A stretch of DNA of 64,000 nucleotides from Pseudovirgaria hyperparasitica (GCF_010093815.1 NW_022985551.1:192832-256831), one strand, 5' to 3'. Shown: positions 11,336 through 24,161, counted from the first letter of the stretch. Notes: generated from the letters alone by a model not told the origin. A program made the numbers and translations.

Positions 11336-12388
11336 TTATATAATGCCCCAGACGTCTTCTGCAGCGTGGCAAAACTTGCTGCACGCTACACTGGCGCTGA
11401 GATTGAAGTTGCTGATGGCAATCGAGTCGTCCTTGAACGCGTCGGCAAAGTCGTCGTTGCCCTTGGCCATGGCGCCGATGAAGACGCAGATACTCTCCTT
11501 TGGCCCTAGCGCAGAGATGTAGTCGCGGCACCGCACCACCGTCGAGTCGAAACTCAGCGTCACCTTCCGGCAATTGGGCGGCAGGTGATCGGTGATGGGA
11601 TTCTTGATCACGCTGATCAGCTTCTCCTGCGAGTTCGTCGAGCGAATGGAGAGCCGATGGAGTAGCTGCACCATCAGGCCGGCAAATCGCTTAAACGTAC
11701 GCGGGATGCGCACGGTGGGATTCACCTCGATCAGCACGTTCTTGTTCGTGTGGATGTAGATTTGGAGCTTCCCGGCCTTGTTGATGGGCGAATCGAGCAG
11801 AGTCAGCAGACACTGCGCTACAAGTGTCAGCAGACAATCCAGCTGGACATGGACAACAAGAGCGTCCTGCTTGCCTGATGTGTAATGTCGGGACGCGCCT
11901 CGCTGATGTCCCGACCCATCTTCCTCATCACGCCGATATGGTCGTCGCTGTTGAGCAGCGTAAACTTGTCTGGCTGGACAGGCCCGCCATGTCGGCTCGC
12001 AGAGTGGGCAGCCCGGTATGTCTCGAGGGTGGCGTTGCAGAGGACGACAACGAGGCGCTGGCTGTCCTTGTCGCTGGACGGAATGGGATGGTGTTGCTCA
12101 GCGACCAGCCTGGGCAACTCTGGAGGAGGGAGAGATTGGGTTCCTTGCGTTGAAGCAAAGTTAGTCATGTTGACAATATTTGTTGGAAATATATATCGAT
12201 GTAGTGGTGTTGGCGCAAGTGTTTTTGATGGAGAGCATTAGGGGAGGGGTGGAAAGAAGCAGAGAAAGAGGACAAGGACGGAGGAGGAGGAGGAGGAGGA
12301 GGAGGAAGGTACAGCAGTACTGACTTGCTCTCTTACGTTGAGGAGACTCTCTGCTGCTTTTACGAAGAAGTTCCGGGGCGACAGCCAT
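11336..12388 (-). CDS. EMG1: EMG1/NEP1 18S rRNA pseudouridine N1-methyltransferase
   Basis: Three exons: 12388-12337, 12143-11875 and 11812-11336 (265 aa). Nep1/Emg1 is a SPOUT methyltransferase that modifies a hypermodified pseudouridine of 18S rRNA and assists 40S assembly in the nucleolus. Family blocks are clear: [86 protein letters not shown] and the C-terminal [17 protein letters not shown]. Intron 2 (11813-11874) has a GC donor (CAG|GCAAGC). Intron 1 (12144-12336) is long for this window and has a GACTAAC branch site 16-17 nt before its AAG acceptor. An alternative ATG at 12168 is in frame with exon 2 but overlaps that branch site, so the MAVAPELL start is preferred. Confidence 0.92.
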
Positions 12389-13191
12389 GTTGCGGAGATG
12401 GGACTGGGGGCGGATTGGCGAGTAATAGAGAGAGACAGTAGACTCTGCGGGCAATCAGTGCAAGGTGTGCGTCTTGACTTACGGAAACCGATGGATGGGA
12501 ATTCTGGAGAGACGACGATGATGGGGGCGTAATAGAGAGAAAATAGATTGTAAAAGGCGGAGAAGACGGAGGGTTTTTAATATACGGAGGATCCGAGTCG
12601 GAGAAGGGAGAGAGAGAGAGAGAGTGAATGAATTGTGTGTGTGGTTGTGGTGATTGTGGTGGTGATAGTGTGAAAAGTGGGTTTTGACGATTTCTGACTC
12701 TTGCTGACCGGACCGAGAGGGAATGTCACGACTCGGCACCACGCAGCCAATCACAATCTCCAGCGAGACATGTCCTCGGCGTCTAAAGGATTCAAGGGTC
12801 GTGACGGTTTCAAACTTTCTTATATCTTTTTATTTGCTCCGTGTCTGGGACAAAGAAAACATATCATTCTGTCGGTGTCCGAGACGGTAAGACATAGAGA
12901 GACGAGAGACGAGTCCCTATACTCCCACACGCGCCTCTATCCAACAAACCCCATATTGTGTGTCCTGACCGCCTCTTCTCGCACAGCAGGTCTGCCAGCG
13001 TCCAAAATCACGACATGGCAAACACCCCTGCCCACTGGACAATATTAATATCACGCAACTACACTTATCATGTACCTAGATACCCACTTGGTGAGTGGTA
13101 CGATGTACTAATGTATGTGTTGTATGTACGTACTGTACTGTGTATGCAGTGACTGACGCATCATCACGAATTACGAGACGCGGGGTGCAGG

Positions 13192-13226
13192 CGGCAGTCG
13201 GCAGTCGGCAGTCGGCAGTCGGCAGT
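13192..13226. repeat. 7-bp tandem repeat (CGGCAGT)5
   Basis: Five perfect copies of CGGCAGT. Confidence 0.9.
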
Positions 13227-13337
13227 GAGGGGTATTTTGGCCTGGCTTCCGACTTCGGCCACGGTACTATATGGCATGGGATGCGTATATGTGGGCATGA
13301 GATTTATGCTCTCCGACTACTTAGGCCCAAGGCGATA

Positions 13338-13515
13338 AGATGCTAAGGCAGTAATATGCCAGGCACTAAGGCACTAAGGCAGCAATACCCAGGCAGCAAG
13401 GCAGCAAGACAGCAAGGTCACTCAGGTACCTACTAATTAATTACCACCAAGGCAATACGACGTTGAGGTGGTCACATAACAAGGCAGTAAGGCATTAAGG
13501 CATTAAGGCATTAAC
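13338..13515. repeat. Degenerate (AAGGCAnn)n repeat field
   Basis: A block of about 180 bp filled with variants such as AAGGCACT, AAGGCAGC and AAGGCATT, ending in three near-perfect AAGGCATT copies just 3' of the oxygenase gene. Confidence 0.75.
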
Positions 13516-13525
13516 GCTCCAACAG

Positions 13526-14608
13526 TCAGTATCGCCCCGGCAATCTCTCCTCTCCATCTTCATGCCCCTGAAACTCGACCCACGAGCTCATCTTCGCCCG
13601 CACGTGATGTCCATACAGTACGCCCTCATCATCGCCGTCCACGCTCTTGATCACGCAATTCTCACCTGGCTCAAAGAAGAAAGGCACGCTGAACCTGCCC
13701 ATGCGACCGACACCCTGTCCCCTAATTGAAGCCTTCACTCGATGCATCGTCGCAACAAACCGTCCCCCTGAAACCCGAGCCATGAGGTCTCCAATGTTGA
13801 CCACAATCGAGTCAGCAACATACGGAGCCTGGATCCACGCTCCTGCCGCATTGAGAACCTCTAGCCCCCCTGTTGCGTCCTGGTGCAGCAAGGTCAGTAT
13901 ACCGGAGTCTGTGTGAGGCGTACAGCACAATCGCGCTTCTTGCTCATCCCGTGCAGTATTCGCTGTCTTGATCTCTTGTGGCGGATAGTGAAGCAGTCGG
14001 AGTGTACTGATTGAGTGCTGTAGGTAGTGCGCAAAGTGCTCCGCTGGTTTTCCGAGTGATACTGCGAGGAGCGAGAGGAGTTGGTAGGACAATGCTTGCA
14101 GCTCGCCATGAAGCTTTTCGAGCTTGTGCCGTGACTTGTACGCTGATTCTGCCGGCCACACGTTTGCTTCATTCAGATTGATGTCGCGGTGAAGTACAGC
14201 CGCCGGGTCGGACGGTGGCTCGGAAGGGCCAATCTCAAACCCTTCTTTGAGGTTGTCGGGGCTGCCCGGCTGAGGTGGGAAGTACCTGGCCGTGTCAATC
14301 GACATGTCAATGTCTGATCCTCTTTGCTGGTGGCCTGATTACCCATGGTATGTATTCGTGTTGTCTTTCTTGAAAGCATGCTTGGCCACCTCCATCTTGG
14401 TCGCCATTGGCAGAGAGAAGAACTCCCGTGCAAGGTCCAGGACTTCGCCATGGCTAAAGCTCAACGGAGTGTTTACAAGATACGCAAAGCCAGTGGTCGA
14501 GAAGACATCATACAATTGCTTGCCGAGTTTGTGGTTTTCCTCAGGATTGGTTGACGAAGAAAGTGCGGAGAGATCGACGAAAGGAAGTGACGAGAATGAA
14601 GTTGACAT
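13526..14608 (-). CDS. 2-oxoglutarate/Fe(II)-dependent dioxygenase (isopenicillin-N-synthase-like)
   Basis: Two exons, 14608-14343 and 14285-13526 (341 aa), with a 57-nt intron. The N-terminal DIOX_N-type region (LPFVDLSALSS, FSTTGFAYLVN, NTYHGYFPPQPG) is followed by the jelly-roll core. The Fe ligands are visible as H-T-D in CCTHTDSGILTLLHQD and the distal His in ATMHRVKA. The 2-oxoglutarate-binding R-x-S is in GRFSVPFFF. Members hydroxylate or oxidise small molecules, and the substrate cannot be read from sequence. No secondary-metabolite backbone gene lies next to it, so a catabolic or detoxifying role is as likely as a biosynthetic one. Confidence 0.9.
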
Positions 14609-15290
14609 GATGAGAGGAGTGCAGTACAAGTATTCAGTTCCTTCAGTATAGAATGATATTCGAACATGCAGTGCTTTGTATTGGTCACGAGTTTCGACTG
14701 GAAGTGACGTGTGCACGCGACCATTTACCGAACATGGACGGCCGAATCGGGTGCGAAGGCAGAGAGAGGGGTACAAGCTACCTAAGAAGGCTCTGGGTTC
14801 GACCATGTCTTATTCGGACATGGAAGTTGTATTGTAACATACATCGCTGGTAGATATACGTTGCGTTGGAGGTTGAGAGCTGTGGAGAGATTGTCAAGAC
14901 TTAAGATATGGATCCATGTATGTTATGTAGACAGAGTCCGGCGCAAGTCTAGTCATCTACATCGCATGATATAGACACCTGACAGAGCATCACTGGCAGT
15001 CCTTGTCTCTGCTGCAGACAATCTGAAGGATTGTTGAGTGTCAAGAGACAAGAGGGCACCTGGACTCCTGAGCAGGCTGAGTATTGCTGTGAATGCCTTA
15101 TATATGAGGTTAGCAATGCACGCCGTGCCCAGGCCGCTAGTGGATCGCGTCCACCGCAACACGTTCGACGCGATCAGGAACGCGTGTGTCCCTAGCAGAA
15201 TGTAACATTTCTAGATCACCATGTCAACATGCCCTCACGTCGATGAGCAGCGCACCATCTGAATGAGATTCGCCTGCTACAAAGCCTGCA
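14609..15290. promoter_or_regulatory. Divergent promoter region of the oxygenase and SMC6
   Basis: About 680 bp between two divergent starts. No coding signal was found. Confidence 0.4.
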
Positions 15291-18200
15291 ATGGCATCAA
15301 TTCCCCACAAACGTCCGAGGCAGCTTGCTGACGATGAAGAGTCCGTCGTCTCTTTCACGACCGCCTCCCAGAGGATACAGAGCAAACGGCCGCGCATGTC
15401 CACCGATGAAGTCAGGCCAACAGAGAGTCCGCAACCCGAACCATTGCGCAATGATGGTGATAATCTCATCCACATCGATATCGACGCGCTAGACGATGTC
15501 GAAACCATTCAGAAGATTCATGAGGTTCAGGAACAGGACGATAGCAGAGCCGAAAAGATACGTCAAGCACGCCCGGAACCATCAATCGAACGTCCTGCAG
15601 CCGACAACGCCATCATCGAGCAAGTCATAGTGGAGAATTTCATGAACCACGCCCGACTCAAGATCACACTCGGTCCTTTCATCAACTTCATCGTTGGGCG
15701 CAATGGCAGTGGGAAGAGCGCAGTGTTGGCCGCCATAAGTCTATGCCTGGGTGGCAAGTCAAAAGAGCGCGCCTCAAGTATACGGGGTTACATCAAGCAG
15801 GGCGAAGAGTAAGTTCGTTCTCAGTCGCGCTCCGACCATGGACTGACAAATGTGCAAGATCTGGCATGGTCAGCGTCAAGCTCAAGAACCAAGGGTCATC
15901 TGCATACCAGCCTGAGCAATACGGCGACTCCATAATCGTCGAGCGACACATTTCCAAGTCGAGTGGCAGTAGCTACAAGATCAAAAACGCCATGGGGAAA
16001 ATCGTTACTACCAGGGCGTCGGATTTGGCGGATATCATGGACTCCTTTGCTATGCAGATTGACAACCCCATTACCATCTTGTCCCAAGACGCGGCGAAGT
16101 CGTTCCTCGTCACCTCTACGCCCTTCGAGAAATACCAATTCTTCCTCAAAGGAACTCAGCTGGAGCAATTGGCCAAGGACTACAGACTGCTGGAAGACAC
16201 TCTGGACGCGCTCGAAGCTCAGAAGACGAAGAGCGAAGCTAGTCTTCGTGCCGCGGAATCGCGGAAGACTGCCGCTAAGAAGAGATTGGATGCTTCTGCC
16301 TCACAGGAGGTTCTCAGGGAACAGATCGAAAAGGTTCGGAAACAAACAGCATGGAGACTGGTCACCGATGAAGAAGAAGTATGCCATAGTAATTGCTCAT
16401 CCCCGGTCCGCTGCTTACGTGACGTAGAGCCGAGATAGACTGGTACAGGAGTTAACCCTGGCCGAGAGCATGGTCCAGCAACAACAGGCTACCCTAGCTG
16501 ACGTCGAGACAAGGTATTCAGAGTTACAAGTCCAACTCGAAAAGGCATGCGAACATGCCAATGAAGCAGAGGCAGCAGTTGGGCCGATCAAAGCCGACCT
16601 TGACACGAAGAAGAGTGAAATCGACTCCCTTGCCGCCGACATGCAAAGTGCCTTGGTACGAAATGTCCACAACGCCTAAGAGTACTGCTAATCGCTTCGT
16701 AGGAAGATGAGCGCAACATGCAGGGAGAGATTCAGTCGAAGAGGAATGAAATCTCCCAGAACCAGAATAAGAAGGATGAGGCATTGAAACGGCAGTCAGC
16801 CGCCGATGATGGTTCATTGGCTCGAATACACGACGAAATTAGCGAAGCCAAGAGTAGGCTCGAAGAAGCCACCCAGAGACTAGATGTGCACACCGCGAGA
16901 TTTCCAGTAGTCGAGCGAGAACAAAAAGAAGCACAACATCAACTTGATGACTCAAAGTCTAAGCTGGACGCTAGCAGGGCGGACATGCAGCGAGCGCAAC
17001 AAATGCTGGACGAGCACACTAACAAACAAAGCAACTGGATGGGCGGGTATCGCAGAGAATTATCCAGTGTACTCCGTGCCATCGAAGCCGAACGTCGCTT
17101 CAAGACTGCTCCCATTGGGCCCATGGGAAGACATATACAACTGCTGAAACCTGAATGGTCTTCCGTGCTTGAGTCGTCCTTTGGGATGCTCCTGAATGCG
17201 TTCGTAGTGTCAGACAAGAATGATCAAAGCCTCCTACACCAGATATTCAAGAAAGCACGCTAGTAAGTCGCCCCCTGGACTTGGATGTGATGAGGGAATT
17301 TGACCAAGCTGTGTAGTCATGCTCCAATTTACATAAACAATGGTGAACGGATAAACGTTGACCAAGAGCCCGATCCGCAACAGCTCACCTGGCTCCGCGC
17401 TCTAAAAGTATCTCAAGTCTTGTTTGATCTTTGCTTGCTAGGCTAACGATTTTCAGATTACTAACGAAAAAGTCCGCAACGTTTGCATTATCGTGCAGTC
17501 TATAGACCAGATAGCGCTCATCCCAAGCCGTGCCGTGGCCTCTGACTTTGTGAATTCCCATCCTAGAAACGTCAAGGCATGTCTCGCAATGCATGAGACA
17601 AAAAAGGGCTCCGGACACAGGCTCATCGCATCCGCGACCGGAGGCCGGGCCATGAATAACATTCAAGCATACCCAGGTCACCCACGAATGCAATCGGATG
17701 CCGGCACTCAACTCACGTGGGTTCTAGACGTGTGTTCAAATTTCTTCACTAACAAACTTGTTAGCATCTACCGTGACAACCTTGAGCACACCAAACATGA
17801 ATATCAAGTCATGCAACGGAAAGTGAAAGAATTAGAGGCAGTGTTGCGCCAGAGAAGAGACGTCCTGGTCAGTTTCAACAAAGAGACCCGAAACCTTCGT
17901 GTTGCCAAGGAAAAGGCTGCAGACGACATTGAGATATTGAAGGAACAGCTTGAAGATGCCACCCCTCAGGCCGCTGGCGAACTTGCAGTTTTCGACAGGC
18001 AGATCAGCCTGGCTCAGACAGCTTTGTCTGTTGCTGAAGACTCACTCAGGGCGTCCAGACAGGAGAGAACGAATAGTCATCAGGCTCAGACTGCATTGAA
18101 GACAGCATGGGAGGAGATCAAACAAAGACTCAAAAAGTACGAGCGCCAGGCGGCAAGGGCAAAATCCACACGGGATGAAATAGAAAAGGCTCGGCAGACG

Positions 18201-19080
18201 ATGCTGTATGAGAAGAGCCAGGCCGTTGCCGCCGTCCAGAATGCCGTAGCTGAGCAAGGTAGAGCCGAACGAGACGTCAAGTCCCAGGAAGCCAGAATCG
18301 CCGAAGCTGAGGAGTTGGCTACGGATGCAGCTGGTCCCCGTGTACAGGTCGACTTGAACGATACATCAAAGCAACTCGAAAGCCGTTATTTGCGACTCCA
18401 GCGCGAGCTCCAAACGAATATAGCTTCGTATGTACCTCTCTATCAATGCTTTCAAGTCCTCTACTAACAGACATAGAACGGGTGCTACTCACCAGGAACT
18501 TTGCCAGCTTGCGGCTGAGGCTACGGCAGATCGCAATGAAATTGCCCGTAATGTGAATGTTATTAAGAAACAGGCCGACGCCCTGAAACACTCCATGGCC
18601 GATAGACTGGCCCGTTGGCAGAAGTTCCGAAGATACATATCATCAAGGGCTCGCATCATGTTCACATACCTGCTCCAACAGCGCCGTTTTAGGGGTCACC
18701 TGAAGATCGACCCGCACAAAAAACAACTCGACATCTCCGTCGAGCCCGATGCAACCAAAGAGGGCGAAACAGGGAGACAGTCGAAGACATTGTCCGGTGG
18801 GGAGAAGTCATTCTCGACCATCTGCCTGTTGTTGGCTCTCTGGGATGCCATGGGCTCCCCTCTTCGATGTCTAGATGAGTATGACGTGTTCATGGACAAC
18901 AAGATACGATCCGAAAGCACGAAGATGATGATCCAAGCCGCGCGGCAGTCTGTCAGTCGCCAGTTCATTCTGATCACGCCGCATGGTGTGAGTGATGGGC
19001 ATACGGAGAAGGATATTAATGTGTTTAGGATGCCAGATCCAGAGCGTGGACAGCAGACCTTGCCTTTCAGCGTATCGTGA
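15291..19080 (+). CDS. SMC6: SMC6, ATPase subunit of the SMC5-SMC6 complex
   Basis: Eight exons: 15291-15808, 15859-16378, 16428-16655, 16703-17262, 17317-17407, 17457-17716, 17765-18427, 18477-19080 (1147 aa, normal for Smc6). It acts in the nucleus in recombinational repair and replication-fork stability. The N-terminal head has a Walker A (GRNGSGKSA) after VENFMNHARLKI. Coiled coils flank a hinge around 17100-17700. The C-terminal head has the ABC signature (LSGGEKSF), Walker B (LDEYDVFMD) and QFILITPHG. All seven introns are 47-54 nt with GT-AG ends. Intron 6 (17717-17764, 48 nt) keeps the frame and has no stop, so it can be mistaken for coding sequence. Non-SMC partners are not encoded nearby. 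Confidence 0.94.
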
Positions 19081-19707
19081 CGCAAGGACTCTCAAGATAG
19101 AGTTAGTTATGCATAGCGATAGGGCGGAGGCCCGATTTTTTTGTGATACCCCCCCAATAGCTCAATGCAACGAGATCTGAAGCAGGTTAGCCGTTTATGA
19201 ATGAACATGTGCTTTCATTTCGTCATACCGGTTGTGTTGTTCTCTGTTGGGGTTTATAACATTCACAAATCTACGAAACCAGTGAAAAGACTCTCGGAAT
19301 AGTAACCAACAATAAAAATAAACACGTAGAAAACACCCCGCAAGGTTTGTCCCACTTCTTTGTTGGACACTAGCTGTCTCTCCGGTGTGCTACTAGGCAT
19401 TAATTACTATCGTGGGTACCTGTCCATGGTTGCTGGGCGGATCTCTTGGCGAATGAGGAGCCTAAAGAAGTGTCCGGCCGTGCTGCTAACTATTAATATA
19501 AGGTCCATCCATAGTTCACCCAGCCACCTTTCCATATATCCATCGCTGACACATTCGCACACCTCTCTGCACTCGACTTGAATAGCTGTGAATCTGACAT
19601 CTACCATAAGGCTCTCAGGTCGCGTGCTATACTGGATACACAAACCTTATCGTTCCCCATGACGGTCGCCAGATCGTCTTCCGACCGCAAGGCGTAGCTC
19701 TCACAGC
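19081..19707. other. Intergenic region
   Basis: Contains the SMC6 3' end and the promoter of the downstream F-box-like gene. No gene signal is seen. Confidence 0.4.
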
Positions 19708-22614
19708 ATGGAATATACGACCAGCCTCTCTACCCCCACAAGCGGATCCAGTACGCCTGTCGCGTTCGATGATGACGACATCGTCTACAGTGATGTCGAA
19801 CGTTCCCTGAGCAAGCAGCCCGCATCTCTACCATCCAGCCCGCGTCCCCCAGTCCAGTATGATTCGAAAGGCATGCCGCCCTCCGAAGACCAGAGACCGA
19901 AAGGATCCATCTCGCGACTTCTGAAAGGCAAGGAGAAAGAGTGGAATGAGGTTGCTGAGAAGCGTGGGCCCTTGACTCTCCTTGATCTACCCGTCGACAT
20001 CCTGAAAGAGATCGTGCACCAGGTAAGAATGCCCTGCTCAGCTGCGTCATGAGCACAAGAACCGTCTTGCTGATATACCATGGCAACAGCTTCCACATAC
20101 GAACGACCTCACATCACTCGCACTCTGTCACTCCGCTCTCCATAGCCTCGCGATTCCCTACATCTACTCCCGGTTCGACATTGTTTGGCCGGACGCAAGC
20201 ACTAGCAATGAGCCACGGGTTGGTGTTGATGCCCTCACCTACGGCCTGTCTACGTTGGTCATGGCCAAACCAATGTTTCGCGAAGATTCACGGCCATCAA
20301 AACCCAAGACGGCGCTGCCCAAGGGTTACCAGCAATATGCCCTGCCCCCTATCCGGCGGGGTAACTACTACGCCAAATACACGAAGAAGTTCTCGCTTGG
20401 CAATGGGCCAACAGACTGGGTGCAAGAATACCTGATCACGAAAGAGCCCGGAAAGATGCTCGGGACTCAGGTCGCGCTAGCTGTAGCAAGAATGGAAAAT
20501 CTGGAAACCTTCGTCTGGGACATGCCCACAGGTGTGCTGAGAGATGTCTGGCTGTCACTATCATCCTTGGCGGACAGGAATGATCCAGAAAGTTGTCGAC
20601 TAGAGCGAATATGGATTCGGTGGCACAACAACTCGGACATCGATTCGCACACTTCGGCTCCATCACCTCCTATACCACTAGCACACGTTATGCCCGCACC
20701 ACATGCGCCTCATACCAGTGGTGCTAACGTCACTTCTGCCCCAGTAGCAGTATCCGCACACGCTATACAAACGAATTCAGCCATCGATCGAGTCGAGCGG
20801 CCGACCTTTTCTGTGCTCCCAGCTCTTAAGAGTTTGAGTGTTCTTGACATCGATGAGCTACCTTACTTGGATGAGATGAGCATCTTGATAGCACGGTCGC
20901 AACACAAACTCAGGGAGCTGAGAGTTGGAATAGCGAGACACTCGCAACAGCGAGATTGGGTCAACGCTTGGGAGGGTGACGGGCTGCAACAGGTTGATTA
21001 CAACTGGAAATGGACCTCCACTACCCCCCGGATCCAAGACAAGCGCCTCGGGGGCGTGCTCGGTATCTTGGTAGGCCGGGTTTATAACATGCGGCGGAAT
21101 GCATACGATGCAAAGCCTCCGATCTCAGTCGAAGCCGCCGGAGATCTGTTTCCAGCTTCTACCAAGACGGAGACCCCTACCATGGATTCGACAACACCCG
21201 TCACATCACCAGTCGAACACTCGCCGACTGCACAAAGTGATGAAAGCCTCGACGAACCGAGCGACACTCCTGAGGACCCCGTCACATCAGCACTTGGTCT
21301 CAAGCACGATACTCCGACAGGAGAGCAAAACGTGCATTCCCGGTCTTCTTCTGCGAGTGCCTTCAAAGGTACGGAGGCATTGGAGATGCTTTGCGATGTG
21401 GCTCAACTGAACCGGGCTGAAATAAGAGACCAGGCTTATGGACCTGCGTTGAAGGATAGGCTCCAACTGCACACGCTAGAGCTTGAAAGGGTCCCCATAT
21501 CCGTCCCGATTCTACTCAAAGCTTTCGACTGGTCGATGCTAACCACGCTCACGCTGCTTAATTGTCATGGCCATGACGCACTTTGGAAGTTCTTGAGACG
21601 CAGCTTTTCGCCCAGATATAGTGGACACAGCGCATCCAAGGCAGTCTCTAACCCTCCAAGACCGACGAGCTACGACTATAGGCTCAATCTCAGGAAGATT
21701 CACACAAACACAGTTTCGGCACCGCTCATCTCGTTCCTCAAAGAGACTTTGGCACCCAATAGTCTGGAGGTCCTCTTCCTGCAAGAACATCGGTCTTACA
21801 ACTCAAACGTCACAGTGGATGCTATATATAAAGGTCCTATAAAGCGCCACCGGGAGAGTCTCAAGAAAGTCATGATCGATAGCAGCGACAAGTGTGTGGA
21901 TGGACACGCCACCGGTCCCGCACGATGGAGGAGGTGGATGGTCAACCGCGAATTCCTCGGTTTCATCACCAGCGGGCGGATGCGTAATCTACGGGAGCTT
22001 GCCATTACAATGGACTTCCGAGATTGGGTATGATTTGCAGATCTCGATCCAGGTATAATGAAGCTAACTGTTCACAGCATTATTTCCTTCAACGGCTTCC
22101 TCAAATTCCCCATCTGCGATCGCTCTATATTCCTGTCTTGGCTGAGCATGGCCACGGCCATAATATTGACCCCAAGGTGTTCGCAATGCAGGTCATCGAC
22201 ATAGTACATTTGAAGCCTGAGGTTGAGCTATGTTATATGGGTATCATGAACAAGTGTTTCGAAATCTTGGAGAACAAGCCGTCGGGCAACGATTCACATA
22301 GCGACGCCAACCCTCAGCATAGCAGCTCCAACGCTACTGGAATTGGTTACAATGCAGTTGGTCAGGCTCCTATGAACTCGGACGACGAGGGAGATGATAC
22401 TGAGGACGACGACGATGATGACGATGACGATGGCATGAATGGTGAGCTGGACGAGACCGAGTCAGAGCCTTCAGACGATGGCCGGACGGACACCGACGGC
22501 GAGGACTCTTACATGCACGACGACGATCGCAGAGGGCCGAAGGTGCGACTTCGCGAGATCTTGTTCTACGACGACAAGGTGGCCATTTTCAAGGCTAGGC
22601 ATGGGAAGCTCTAG
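19708..22614 (+). CDS. F-box-like protein with acidic C-terminus, function unknown
   Basis: Three exons: 19708-20022, 20090-22027 and 22078-22614 (929 aa); introns are 67 and 50 nt, the second with a GCTAAC branch site. An F-box-like segment lies at about residues 90-110 (LTLLDLPVDILKEIVHQ), continuing into LTSLALCHSALHSLAIPYIYS, the usual start of fungal F-box/LRR-like proteins. The rest has scattered leucine-rich segments (LPALKSLSVLDIDELPYL, MLTTLTLLNCHGHDALW, LRSLYIPVL), a Ser/Thr/Pro-rich insertion around 21130-21360, and a run of Asp/Glu near the C-terminus (22385-22430). A role as substrate receptor in an SCF ubiquitin ligase is inferred from the F-box alone. Confidence 0.8.
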
Positions 22615-23614
22615 AGATATAATTCGACTTTACTACTGCAATGTGGCGTTATCGGGGGGAATACAGGGAGGAGCAAATATTGCATGGGGGGGGGGCGGGT
22701 CTCAGAGGCCATGGGCGTCTTTTGAGCTCTCTGGGGGCGATGAAACCCAAATTTCTTCGTTACAATGATGAGATACGTCCTGGACTGGAATCAGAGCGAC
22801 CGACTGGTCATTTTTCTCGGAGTTCCCTGAAGCGTTCTGTGCCGCGAGATTTCCTCGGCGAGCACACACTATATATATCCCTTGGCTCGGGCTCCTATCA
22901 CGATTTATGCTATGTAGTACGTCGCTGTGCGGCCATTATTTTAGTTAGTTGTGCCCTTTTTTCTCTCCCATGATAGGGCTGTGATTGGCTGTCTCTTTGT
23001 GGACGATACATGGAGTCATTGAGATGTCGTTCCTTTTCATGTGTATATCGCCTTATGTTGAGCGAGTCTGCGGTCATTGCTATTCTTCGGGTCATGCTGT
23101 CATATCTAGAGAGAGCTTCATGGGCCAGTCCACCAGAGTACGTACAGGCAAGCTTTGCATAAACTGGACAGTCTACAGAATACGTGTTCCAGACACTATC
23201 TGGGCATTTGAAGACATAAACCCACTCTTTCGTGTCAAGCATGTTTGGAAACGTTCCTTTGGTGGCGCAGAATGAATACAAGCAATGGCAGCCGAACTAT
23301 TGCTTTATCAACGGGTAGAGCGGCCAAGTCGTCGTGGCTATAGCGACCTGGTTTAACAATATATGTAACCAGGCAGCGTATCAAGTCAGCGGATACAAGT
23401 GCTTGTTTTGGTGTTTGATGGCCGGCGGTATGTGTAGGTATGTATGCCTGAGGCAACAACCAACCCAACCAAGACCCTGAAACGTGCTGAGACGGCTTGA
23501 TACGCGCCTCAAACGTGCTGACTCTAAGCGCCCACATCATCTTCAACCACTCACATCGCTCTTCTGTTGCTTCTTATACACTATCCGCCTAGACTCGGTC
23601 TCCTAGTCAATCAC
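22615..23614. other. Intergenic region
   Basis: One kilobase between convergent genes. A short G run near 22688-22695 is the only notable element; the ORFs present show no family signal. Confidence 0.4.
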
Positions 23615-24161
23615 TTACAGTTTCAATGGCTCGTCCACTGTCGTCTTCGCTGCCCGCAAAACCCCGCTGTGGCGTCTCTCTGATTCGTCGGCTTGCCCTT
23701 TCATAGACGTCCATAGCATCAACAAAGACACTCGCCCTTCATCTTGATTCGCTCCCCTGGTACTCGAGATCCTTCGCGTTACAAAGTCCCATTGTCTCTC
23801 ATTCTCAACAGCAGCGTGCCGCCGCCGACGAGAATCGTATGATCCAGTACTCATCACCCCGGTTTGCGGTTTGCGGCTTGCGTCTTCCCTGGACCTTAAG
23901 CCTTGTTCCCGACCCTTGGTAACAGCTTGTTCATGTCTGTCTTCTGAATACCTTCTTTCTGCCCTTCTCTCATAGGTCTCGTTCGGCGGCCGGCTTGCTG
24001 GATCTGCAGCCTCCTCGCTTTCCCTTCTTTCTAGATTCTCTTCGTACAGTGCTGGCACTTTTGGTATGTCGAGACTTGTCGATGGATGAAGGAGTTGGCT
24101 GACATTGGGCGCAGATCATAATACGTTATCCTTACCTTCCAGCAGGCGATCGGCTCTCCAT
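23615..24161 (-). CDS. Small charged Arg/Glu-rich protein, function unknown
   Basis: Modelled as two exons, 24161-24136 and 24098-23615 (169 aa). The first exon encodes MESRSPAG and joins in frame to QLLHPSTSLDIPKVPALYEENLERR across an intron of only 37 nt (GTAAGG...TCAG). Without the intron the long frame has no ATG near its start, which supports splicing. The protein is highly charged, with repeated E-R-R and R-R-R-R clusters, and looks disordered. The start codon is only 77 bp from that of divergent noxB. No family is recognised. Confidence 0.5.

Larger units (their letters stand above)
12389..13525. other. Intergenic region with simple repeats
   Basis: Starts with the EMG1 promoter/5' leader; a possible 5'-UTR intron donor (GTAAGT on the minus strand) lies near 12480. 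A GA run lies near 12607-12625. The right part holds the two repeat blocks listed separately. No gene is supported. Confidence 0.4.
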
